From Hepsetus odoe (lineage: Eukaryota > Chordata > Actinopteri > Characiformes > Hepsetidae): a stretch of DNA of 64,000 bases. Shown here piece after piece: positions 38,001-50,000 of this stretch. The notes under the pieces were generated by a model. The model worked only from the letters and a program-made list of their open reading frames with translations, did no database searches and had not been told where the DNA came from. How positions within the stretch are numbered: the stretch's first letter is position 1; every line of letters starts with the position of its first letter. The translations under genes and the position numbers were made by a program. The stretch spans positions 21,088,282 through 21,152,281 of the forward strand of contig CM029378.1 in the NCBI GenBank assembly GCA_017165825.1, read 5' to 3'.

Positions 38001-41000
38001 TCATGTCACTTCTTTCACTTCACATAAATGGGATCTTTTGGCTTTTTAATCATGTTTTAAAATGAGAGAAATACAGGCCAAAACACACATTCATATTTCT
38101 GTATTTATTAAGTCCTCCTTTAAAGCCTCACTCGCATTGTTAGTATAGTGGCTCATTAGTCTTATAGCTGTCTGATAGGTGGTCATTTCAACAATCACAT
38201 GTACACTTAGCTACACTGACTCACACACAGACTTATTTTCCATGAACACATTTCATCATAGGTCTTAAGTTTGTGGTCATTGTTTCAGGATAACTAAAAA
38301 TATGTTCTAGTAAGCTCCTCATTAAGTAAATGAAGGCTAACTGTAAAATGTAATATAGAATATTGCTTTGATTTGACATTGCAATTTTCTGGATAATAGT
38401 TAAAACACAAAAGCAAATATTAAAAAAAAAATTGAAAAGTCCTTTTTCTTGCGTAGTTATACACAGTATGACCAAAATTATGTTTTTGACATATGCTCAT
38501 TAACTGTGTGTTTTATAGAGGCCTGTTCTCCAGGAAACAGAGAGAAACCCAGAGTGCACCTGGTTGGAAGCTTTTTGGAAAGGTCCCACCGAGAGAAAGC
38601 CCTCCAAAAGACTCCAAGACCATTCAGCAGGTCAGCTTCTAGCCCATAGTGACTTCATACAAACTAATGACAAAAAGTTCAACGAGTAACCAGAACTTTG
38701 GTTAAAGAATGTTAAATACTTTTTTATAGAATGTTAAATACTTTTATTTTTATTATTCTAATGTTTAATTGTAATTTAATAGTTTTATTGTTTAATGTAC
38801 TTCCTTAATTTATGTCTTATAGGTTTTGCTGTACAAAGTCAGTTATACAGATGCGAAATAAGTTATGCATTGGGCCAAATAAGCTTTTTTTCTTGAGGGC
38901 CTGAACTGGGTTTAAGTAATGAACTCCAGTGTGCCAACTGTCCCTCAAAATGTAAAAATATTATTGTACATAGCTATTGTAAAAGGTCAGTAGTTTAACT
39001 GTAACTAACTTACCAGGTTGTCATTTTCCTTGCAGTCAAAGAAATAAGGAACTTATTTTAACTCTTTGAAAAAACAAAAACATAATTTTGTGCTTTTTTT
39101 CTAAAAGATTTTAGTTTGAGTTTGTTATCTAAACCTAATTCAAACTAATCATTAATTTTTATTGAGCTAGTTATAGTCATTGTCATGGATCCATTAAATA
39201 CTTGCTGTTTATTTGCCATCATTTATTTCATTGTGTTAAAAATCAAAGATCTCACATTTGTATTGCCCATATCAGCAGCACTGTGTGTGTTGAGCTAGTG
39301 AAGTTACAAGGCTACAAAGCTTATGCTTTTTTGTGTAACTTTGGAAGGTTGATAGCACACTAGTATTTACTTAATTTACTCAATTACCTAAATACTAGGA
39401 TTTGAGATTTGGTTCTAATGGCTCTGAACTCAACTTGAGATAAACCTGTACTGACTTGGAAATAGACTTAAGTTTCAAGTTTAAACCTTTAAAGCTTATT
39501 TGTTACCTTGCAAGTCAGTGAAAGAAAAGTCAACAGTTCTTACAGTACCTGTGCCTGATGTTTAGATTTGCATTATCATCTTTATTATTTTAACATGTGA
39601 GTGTGAGGGAGGGAAAGAATTGGCAACAGCTGTGTGTGCGTGTGTGTGTGTATAAAAAGCTGTTGGATATCATGACAATACAAGAAACAATATTTATTAG
39701 TTCATAGGCTGTGTAAACAGAAATTGACATCCTCTGCTTTAAACAAATAGCAAAACAGCATAAGAAAAAGTGAGATTATGGAAAATTATTCAAATAATTA
39801 TAGTTACTATCATAATTGCACACTTTTTGTATGCTGTTTGGAAGAACTGTCAACATTCCCTCAGGACCGTTTCTGTACATTCTAAACAAATAAATAATTA
39901 TGCCTTTTTTTCTGCATAGGCCATAAAGAATATACCTTAAAGCTTTCTAGTGGTAGTAGTTACTGCTTCACATATTTAACACACTAGTATGGGAGTGAGA
40001 ATAGTCATCATGTTTAAGTACTCTTCTAGACTAGATGTTCAGGGCTGTCACATGTGGGGTGTTTTTGGGGCACACTAGAGGGTGCTCTGCTCTGACTGAG
40101 CACGCCGGAGCCTAAGCAGGCACAGGTGTGCATCATTGGGGCTGACGATTTAAGCCCCGATGAGTCAGAGCAGAGCGTGGCTCATTGAATAGGCTATGCC
40201 TACACGTAAAGGGTGGTTCTGATTCAGGTTTAGGTTTTTGGGTTTTGTTTGACTTGGTTTAGGCTGCAGTTCTCCTGTGCTCAGGTTCTGCTTTGAACTG
40301 CAGCCCTTGTGTCGTGCTTTGTAACCTGTTTACAATAAAACAAGTGCTCCAAACTCCTGGCTCCACTCTGGCGTCCTTCGGGTACCCCGCCACCGTTACA
40401 GAAATGAGCCGCCAAAACCGGGATGCCAGGAGCCGTGAGGAGTGTTTGGAGGAGATAGAGCGAGCACTGGGGGCCCTGATTGAGGATCTCCGAGCAGCGA
40501 TGCCATCGTGGCAGCTGGGGCATTGCGAGCGGAGCGGTGAAGCGCAAAGAGTAACCGCCACTGAGATCTCGCGACGCCTGGACCTGCTGGATCGCTCAAT
40601 CCAGCTCGCTCCCTCGCTGGGAGTTCAATGAACGGCTAAAGGAGTGCTGGCGAGCGGAGAGGGCGGCTCGGGCCCTGGTAGAGGTAATGTTATCGGGGCG
40701 ACCCCTCGATACCTCGATACGACACTGGATACCTGCCTCCTTTACCAATCACAGTTGTCCCACGAAAATCCCACGAAAACAAGGAAAATAGGGCCGATTC
40801 CTCGAGGAAGAGGCTTCATTTGCGCCTCTTTCTTTTCCGGCTCCTGCTCTCCACCAATCACAATGCTGGGTGTCGGAGGAACCCGCCTCCTTCCCCAATC
40901 ACAGCGGTCTTTCCGCGGAAACAGCGCTGTGTTCCAATCACAGTGGTCCGTCCGCGGAGACCCCGCCCCGTATGAAACCCGGTCATCAGAGGGGAAAAAC

Positions 41001-44000
41001 CCAGCGAAAACAAAGAAAAAATGGACGATCCCTCGAGGAGGAGGCTTCGTTCGCGCCTCTTTCTTTTCTGGCCCCTGCTCCCGACCAACCACAACGCTGG
41101 AACCCGCTGCATTCATCGGTGGAACCCGCTGCATTCACCAATCACAGTGTCCCATTCGCGAAGACAGCGGAACCCGCTGCATCCACCAATCACAGCGTCC
41201 CATGACAGCACCCTGCACCAATTACAGCGCCACATTCGCGATGACAGCACCCTGCACCAATCACAACGCTCCATCAGCGAAGGCGGTGCCAAACCAGGAA
41301 GCTACGGTAAGGAATGCTCTCTGCACGGTTAATAGAGACGTTAGGATAAAGAATTCTCCTGGCTCGGAGGAGCCATTGCAGGAGTATTAACTGCAAGAAT
41401 CCAGGATTTAGAACACGATCTACAGGAATCTCCGAAGGTCTGGCTGTCTGTTCTGGGCGCAGAGAGACAGAACAAAAACATGGTAGTCGAGCAGCTCCAG
41501 GAAATTGAGGCAGAGCTCCTCACCAAGAAGCAAGAATTCAGCACACGAAGTCTGAATCTGGCTGCCTTGCAAACGAAGTGTGAAAAATTAGAGGAGGACA
41601 ACGCCTCTCTTCAGGCTGTGACACACCAGCTACAGGTGAGTCACCAATCTCAAATACGCTCCCTTCAGGAGGAGATAGCTTCAGTAAAGGGGGAACTTCA
41701 GGAGAAGCAGGCTAGGCACCCTGAACTTGAGAACACCACCAGAGCAGCAACAAAGTAGAAACAAACCAAGAGTCGACCAAGAGGGCCCTTCGCAGCAGCG
41801 AGAGGGGCAACACGAAGTCGACCCCCAAGCCCAGCACCACGAACCAGTCTGCTGCACCGAAGAAGAGGAAAGTTCGGGCACAGAGGAAAATCGAACATGA
41901 GGCTGCAGTAACCCTTCAGGCGCAGGTAAGTAAACACATAAACAGAAAGTATTACCTGAGGCTACGATGGGCAGCCAAGACTGTTCAGCGATATTATAGA
42001 GCTAGTAGGAGTATGAGGCAAGAAATTAAGTCTTTGAAGGAGAAAAAAAAGGGCTGTCGTTGTTCTACAAGCTGCATTCCGAGGGAGGAGGACCAGACAG
42101 ACTCTGAAACTGAAGCACCAGGCTGCCACTGTTATACAAAGTGCTTACAGGGCGCACTGTGCTCGGGCACGATACTTATACATCAAACAGACTGTTGTTG
42201 CAACTCAGCTGAGGTATCGTTCCACACGTGAAGCCAGAAAACAGAGAGAGGAATTCTTGAAATTGCGCTCCGCTGCAATGTTCCTGCAAGCCTGCTTCAA
42301 AGATCAGAGGGTCAGAAAGGCGGTGATCCTGCACCATCAGGCCGCTTCCCTGATTCAGGCTGCGTTCAGAAGACACAGGGAGGTAATAAAGTACCAAGCC
42401 ATAAGGAGGTCAGCCATCTTCATTCAAGGATATCATAGGTCCTACATCAGGGGCAAAAGTGAACATGAAAGATTCCAGGTGTTGAGAAAGTCAGCGATAC
42501 GCATCCAGGCAGCTTTTAAAGGTTATTCAGTGCGAAAAAATATTAATGCTATGAACAAAGCTGCTGTCATCATTCAGGCTGCTGGGAGAGTGCACCAGCG
42601 GGGATCTGTCTTCAAGAGACCGCGCTGGGCAACAGGTGGTCATCAGAGGAGGTTCGGAAGGTGGAGACCGGGACTTCAACAAGGACAGAGGTGTCAGAGG
42701 TGTAAACATGCTGCGATGTGCTTGCAGAAGTCAGTCAGAGAGGAGCCGGTGAGGGATCGGGCCGTGTGGCGCAGAGAGGCGAGGACAATCCAGTCCCACC
42801 TCGGAGGTGAGCAGATCAGCTGCAGAAATGTTCGGTTTGCAGAACAGGAGGAGTTGCTGACAGGACTCTACCAGCAGCTGACCGAAAGAGCCTCCATGCC
42901 ACAGGTGGATGCCGCGGTCTCGAAGGACAGGAGGAAGGAAAAAGAGGAGACTTTGGCTCAAGAAAAAGGTGAGCGTCATGGAAGGAGCAGCCAATTCAGA
43001 GAGGACAGACAGGTCTCTAGATTAGAGATACACGCTGTGATGGTTTTCCAAAGAGAGGGACTGAGGAGAACACAGGAACAGAGAAACCAGATCGTAGGCC
43101 AGATAACACGGAGAGTTGAGACTCCAACCACTCGGAAGAAACTGGAGGCTAAAATAGCCACAATGGAGGGGCAGTTGCATCAGTGCCGGACAGAGCTAAG
43201 GACCACAACATCGCGCTGCAGGCTGACCTGAGAGAGGCCCGTTATGAGGCCAGCAAGCTCACCGAGCTAGAAAAACAGGTCAGAGGTATGGAAGTGAAAT
43301 TGGCCCTCATCGAATCTCAACTCACTTCTCCGACACCAGTGCCTGCTGGAACCCAGAGGGCAAAAGCCGAAACAGAGCATCCGGAGAACAGTCCAGCGGA
43401 GAAACGGGTAACGAATGCAGAGAGGGAGCAGCTGCCTTCAGACCCCCTAGCGTCAGCTCGCCCCCACAATTCAGCAAACCCAGAACAAGGTGACGTTTGG
43501 AGGAAGCCAAGGAGTCCAGGCGTTCCGTGGAGTCAGGCAAAGCCTCCAGGGACTTTAGAGCCGAGTTCAGGTACCGGGCAAAAAGGTGGACGGAACTGCT
43601 GGGGTTCCCCTCACCACCACCAGCTGGACATGACTGGTAGACCTCCTCCTTTAGGTGTTTTGGGGGGGGGGGGGGGGTTCTGTCACGTGTGGGGTGTTTT
43701 TGGGGCACACTAGAGGGCGCGCTGCTCTGACTGAGCACGCCGGAGCCTAAGCAGGCACAGGTGTGCATCATTGGGGCTGACGATTTAAGCCCCAATGAGT
43801 CAGAGCAGAGCGCGGCTCATTGAATAGGCTATGCCTACACGTAAAGGGTGGTTCTGATTCAGGTTTAGGTTTTTGGGTTTTGTTTGACTTGGTTTAGGCT
43901 GCAGTTCTCCTGTGCTCAGGTTCTGCTTTGAACTGCAGCCCTTGTGTCGTGCTTTGTTTTATTGTAAACAGGTTACAAGTGCTCCGAACTCCTGGCTCCA

Positions 44001-47000
44001 CTCTGGCGTCCTTTGGGTACCCCGCCACCGTTACAAGGGCATTTACAGTTTTGTGAATTTAACTGAATAGCTAAGTCACACTCTAATCATGAGTTTGATC
44101 AAATATTTTTCTTTTGTTGTCTTTGTAAGTTACTGTAAGGGTGTATTAGTATGTATAAGCACTGATAAGTTTAGCATTTGTTTAAACAAGTTTACTCACT
44201 GCCATGCTAAGGCTGTTAGCTAGTCCTTACTATTTTTGCCTCTTCTGTACAAAACTTGACCTTCACTGCTGTAGCCAACCACAGCAGAAGAGTGTTGAAC
44301 AGAACAAAGTCCTTGTCCTTACAGAAATTAAGGCACATATGCATGCAGAACGATATCAGAGCTAGATACTTGATTAACTGAACTTTAGGCCAAACATTTT
44401 CCAGGTCTCCTAAGTCATCCTCAGCCGCCCTGCTGTTGGCAGCTTGAGCTGTATACAGAGGGCCTAATGACTATTAACAGGGCTCAAATGACCTTGTAAA
44501 GTACTATGAATTATTTTCTTATGAAAGTCAACTGATCCTGTTTTAATATCCTTTTCTATGCAAGTCGGGGTCATATATCCTGCTAGGAATAGTCTTTGTA
44601 AAAGTGCAGTTTACATGATTTACTCTAACCCTTAATGTAGCTGCTCAGGCAAAGCAAAATTTTCTTCTTTACTTAGGCATTGGTGCTGAGTCAAGCTGAG
44701 TCAAAAAAAAGTTTTTTTTTTTTTTTAAACCTTGAACATTAACGATACATTACCCAGATTACCTAAATATTAAGCAATGTTTGAAACAAGTTTTGTTTTT
44801 GGTGATTTATGCTTTGGATTTGCATTGTGCTGTTTTTGTACAATAAGCCTCTATTACTTAATGCACCAATAAAAAATGAAACAGATAATTGTTCTTTGCA
44901 AGCATGTCTCAGCTGACTGATTACAGCTACAGTAAGGGGAAAATTATGTAATTTATTTATTTATTTTTTAAAAATATTTATTTAAATGCCTGCTTAACTA
45001 GACACTAATCCGTGATGAGTTTTTAACTCCCTTTGAAACATTCTGTTAAACTGTATATGGTTCTACTTGAAACTAAAGCACATCAACAAATGTCCCAACA
45101 ATATGTGTAATTACAAGGTTGTTGCCATAAAATGTTTGTTTTATTCACAGGATTTTTCAAAGCTTCCGGTTTTTAAAAGCTCATCTCACTTTTATCTCTC
45201 TTTAAATGAGTGCGGTTTTGTCTCCTTTTTTTTTTTCTTCCCTCAGGACTGTAATCCAGGCAATCTCACATCTGTATCAACACCCAATCTCTTAAATGCA
45301 GGGGTAGGCTTCTATTTCATCCATGCTCACTGTCTGTTGTGTGATTGGAGCGCCATGCATTCCATTGATCATTTCAACACTCGATGTGTTCCAGCTGCTT
45401 AACTGGATGTAACGCTTTCATATTTGCACTTGCCAGGAAGTCATTTTGCTGGTCTGCAGCTAAAAGCCACCAGACGTGTTAGTCAGGATTTGTAGCAGTT
45501 GTGTGATTAGGTTTTTCATTCTGGGTCCTACCCATGCTGTTGGCCTGCTTTTTTGGCAATCGTGCTTTCGCTTTGCTTTGTGCTACACTTTGTTAGAATT
45601 TTGTCTAGGTACATTCCTAATGAATCACCTTAGCTTAAATGCAAATTTATGCAGTTTACCTATCAACCAAAATGTAGTTGATCATTCATACAAGCAACAG
45701 TTGATCACCAAATTAATATTTTTAAGTTTACACTGGGGGTAGCCTAAAAAGTAATGGAAGCTTATGTGCACAAATGTACTTTTATGTACTTTAGACTGTA
45801 AAATGAGTAGTCCGAGAAGCCAGAATTTTGTCTCTCCTTGTCATCAAGTACCGTATTTACTCGTTTATTAGTCGCACTCGTGTATAAGTTGCACCCCTGA
45901 TTTGGCATTGACGTTTGGTCCAAAACTTATTTTTGAGTGATATCTTGACATTCGAGATTTTAGATTACATGTAGGCAAAAATGCTAATATGTGTACATAT
46001 GCGCATCACATAATTCAGAAATACTGGGAATTACGGTAAAATGTATTGAGTTGCTACGTACGCGGTCACCGGTTTAGGTATTCAAAATGGCGGTATTTTC
46101 AAATTTCCTGTATAGAAATTTGTGAAATGAAAGTGATACATTTTTTTCTGGATTATGTTGAATTACACTTTCAGATTTTTACAGGTAAAAGTAGTAAACG
46201 TGTAATCGGCAATATTTTAGAGAATAAATGCCTGGAAATGTGAACATTCGCTGGTCTCATAGTATATAGTATATAGTGTAATAGTGTCAATCACTGAAGA
46301 AAGTTCCCGTGTATAAATCACACATTAATTTCCCGTGTATAGGTTGCACCCCCATATTTATAGTGGATTTTGGTACAAATTTGTGCGACTTATACACGAG
46401 AAAATATGGTATTTGAAGATTTAAGCATTCATTTTGCACAATAAATCGTGTAAACTGATTTGCCCCGTAACTCCTGATCAGACTTGCAGAAGCAAATGTC
46501 TGCAATCACTGGTTGCATTCAGGGGAAATGGAAAATCGCACAAATTTAAAATTTTATAATTTACTATTATAGTAAATAAGAATTGCATTGGTTAGCCTCA
46601 TGCTGTTTTTCATCCAGATATATATGTATATAGCTTTGTACCTATGGCAAAAACATGTAGATTACTATTTGCACTTAAACTACTATACTCTTGAACTGAA
46701 CTGAAGTTTAGAAAAATTGATTGGGCTTCAAAAAAGGTCAGATTGCTATCTGTATCAGCCACTTTTCAAGATTGCAAAGTTGGTATTGAAACAGAAAATA
46801 AACCATCTCTAACCATGAGCAATAATTGACATTTTTTCCTGACTGAATGAACAAGAACTCTTGAATCAACACATTTTTAATAGCAACCCATGAGCATGTA
46901 CTTCAGCTTCTGCCAGTGGAAATTATGGAACGTCTTGACTTGACTCCTTACTAAACATGCAGCACTTGCCTTGTTTTATGAAGCTGTAAAAATTCACACT

Positions 47001-50000
47001 GGTCATTACCCGCTATGGCCTCCAGCTCCATCTAGCCTTGTGATGTTTCCTCAGGCTTTTTAATTTTTAATTTTTTTTTTTTTCTCTCTTCCCTTTGATT
47101 TTACCATTTACCTTTTGATGACTCCCTGATTGTTCCCCAAACCACTGCTGAATCATTCTACCCTTTCATATGTTTCTTGTGCTTGCTTGTTTTTGTTTTG
47201 TTATTTATTTATTTTATTTAACAGACACTAAATAATTAAATCTTATACTTATGTCTGCAGGAATATGAGGCCAAAGCCAGTAAAGGAAGCCATAGTCCAT
47301 CACAGCTATCTCAAGTGCGACGGAGGAACCTTGAGTTTGAGCCTTTGTCCACCACGGCACTCATATTAGAAGAGCGACCATCGTGAGTGTTATTTCAAAA
47401 AGTAGTTAAAACAAATGTAGTTATGTACGCCAAGACATGCTTAATGTCTGAAGTTTGCTTCTTATTCATTTTACATTTAATTTTCAGTATTGTTGCACAG
47501 AAAAATGTCTTGACTCTACGTTGAGCTGTGTCTATAGTCTAAGGCACAAGACTTAAATTTGAATTCATTGTGTGTGTGTGTGTGTGTATGTGTGTGTGTA
47601 TGATCATGCAGAATAAGTAAGTATTTAAATTGGTTAGTTCTGGTGGGACAGAATCATGCTACCACATGCTAAGTTTGGATGCAAATATCAACACAATGTA
47701 TGGATACATGAGCATCTGAACAAATTTTAGTATTGAAAATGCTACACGTAGTGGGTCTGACATTGGTGCTATTTAAACATTGTCCCCTTAGTTGCCATTA
47801 TCAACCTAGATATACCTAACCTGTTGGTCCACCTTTGAATATGTGAAGTTATTGTTGATCATTCCTCTGATTCTGATGCACTGTTTATGTTGTTTATCAT
47901 GGGTTTAAGATAAAGGAAGAAAATGAGAGATCAGATTTTTGGATTTTATTTTCTTTATTGTCTGGCTTCTCTCAAAGCAGTTATCGAGATAATAAGAAAC
48001 AAATAAATAAATGTTTGTGTTCTGTGGTTGGGCAGGGAGAGATAGGATGGAGGTAACAGCTTTGGGGAAAGAAGCTGTTCATCTGTATGTTGGGGTAGAT
48101 TTTGTTGTCCTGAACTTTTTCCCTGGCATAGATTGTGTCTAGTTTTGGGAACTCCATCTTGACGATGCACTGGGCCACCTTTACCACATGGTGCAGAGTA
48201 TTCTGCTTGCAGCCATGCAGTTTGTAGGCCAGACATTACTGCAGCTAGTCAAGATTCTCTGTGTTGCTCCCATTGAAATCCAGCAGCAGTTTTTATGGAA
48301 GTTGATTTACTTCAGCTCTCAGCGGAAGTAAATACTTTCTGTTTATTTTCTGAGGAAGTAAAGACTGGGTCTTTTTGACTAATATGTTATTGGGTGTTAT
48401 TGCTCTCACACTCTCTCATACTGGTCAATGGACATTCAACATGGCACCTCATGGCAAAAAAAGATTTGTTGCTTTACATAAAGATGGCCTAGGCTATAAG
48501 AAGATTGTCAACACCCTGAAACTGAGCTGCAGCACGGTGGCCAAGACCATACAGCAGTTTAACAGGATAGGTTCCACTCAGAACAGGCCTCACCATGGTC
48601 AACCAAAGAAGTTGAGTGCACATGTTCAGCGTCTTATCCAGAGGTTGTCTTTTGAAAATAGACGTATGAGTGCTTCCAGCATTGCTGCATTGGTTGAAGG
48701 GGTGGGGTCAGCCTGTTAGTGCTCAGACCATACGCCGCACACTGCATCAAATTGGTCTGCATGACTGTCGTCCCAGAATGAAGAATCTTCTAAAGATAAT
48801 GCACAAGAAAGCCCTGGAACCATGTCCTGTGGTCTGATGAGGCCAAGATGAGCTTATTTGGTTCAAATGGTTTCAAGCGTGTGTGGTGACAACAGGGTGA
48901 GGAGTACAAATACAATTGTGTCTTGCCTTGTCTTGGTGAGAGTGTCATGATTTGGGGTGGCATGAGTGTGGCTGGCACCGGGGAGCTACAGTTCATTGAG
49001 GAAACCATGAATGCCAACATGCACAGCAGGTTTACACTGTATTTACTCTCTGTCTAGTGGTAGGATACTTGCCTATGGACCTGTGGCTCAAGAGGTCGCA
49101 GGTTCGAATCCCACCTCTGGCACTACCATCACTGGGTCCCTGAGCAAGACCCTTAACCCTGAGTTGTTCCAGGGGGACTGTCCCTGTAATTAGGACATGG
49201 AAATCGCTCTGGATAAGAGCGTCAGCTAAATGCCGTAAATGTATACAAGCTATACGCTGCCATTGTATCAAGTTGTCATATCTTCAGTGTTGTCCCATGA
49301 AAAGATATGATAAAAATATTTCAGAAACATGTGAGGGGGTGTACTCACCTTTGTGATGCACTGTATTTGGAGGGTGAGATGGACTGTTTCCTTTCATCTC
49401 AAGTCATTAGTCTGGTAATTTCCGTGGGCTTCTAGGTGTTAAAGACCAAGTTGTTCTCTTTACACCACTTGACCAGATATTCCACCACACATCTGTAAGC
49501 TATCTCTTCATATTTACAACTAGGCATGTTAAATTAGATGGAACATCTTGTATCTCCAACCACCCAGTTTTTCAAGTGAGCAAATAGTTGAGATTTGGGA
49601 GTTTGCAATTGAGATTGATTGATAAAACTATAAATAGTTCTTGATAGGTGCTTTCAGTTGAAGCTTTGGATTTCACCTGTGGAGACTTTATTTGCTGTTA
49701 AAAAGGGAAGACCATTATGAAGACCAGATCAGAGTGCCATTTTGGGGGGGGGAAACGTGTTCTTTTGAAGCAGATAAAAGAGGGAAAATCTATCCTAAGC
49801 ATTTCAGAAAATTGGGCATAGACATTAGTGAAAGTGACTACCTTTGTCATTGTGAAACGCAGCACAACACAACGAAATTCAATCTCTGCGTTTCACCCAT
49901 ACACACACATGCAGCAGGGAGCAGGTATTGAAAGTGCCCAGGGAGCAGTTACGGGGACAGTACCTTGCTCTAGGGTACCTCAGGGCAACCTACTGGTGAG

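Larger units (their letters stand above)
40046..44035 (+). mobile_element. LTR retroelement carrying coiled-coil and IQ-motif coding sequence, no pol
   Basis: Two LTRs of 355 bp (40046-40400 and 43681-44035) start TG and end CA. They are flanked by the 5-bp duplication AGGGC (40041-40045 and 44036-44040). Outside one 25-bp inversion they differ at about 7 sites. A 16-G run followed by TTC (43662-43680) precedes the right LTR and could be a polypurine tract, favouring + orientation. No TGG-type primer-binding site follows the left LTR. The interior has a short frame from ATG 40404, a CCAAT-box array, then decayed coding sequence for coiled coils and IQ motifs. I see no protease, reverse transcriptase or integrase, so it would be non-autonomous. 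It lies in a tbc1d12 intron on the same strand. Confidence 0.88.

Noticed and set aside
40742..41134. Minus-strand 130-codon frame in the LTR element
   Set aside because: It comes from the duplicated CCAAT blocks read backwards.
42037..42053. Programmed -1 frameshift at A-AAA-AAG
   Set aside because: A -1 shift leads to a stop soon after and not into the IQ frame; only a +1 change or loss of one A joins the IQ series, so an ordinary indel is simpler.
43322..43795. Minus-strand 157-codon frame at the right LTR
   Set aside because: It crosses the LTR boundary and the G run and has no motif; antisense shadow of the cargo.
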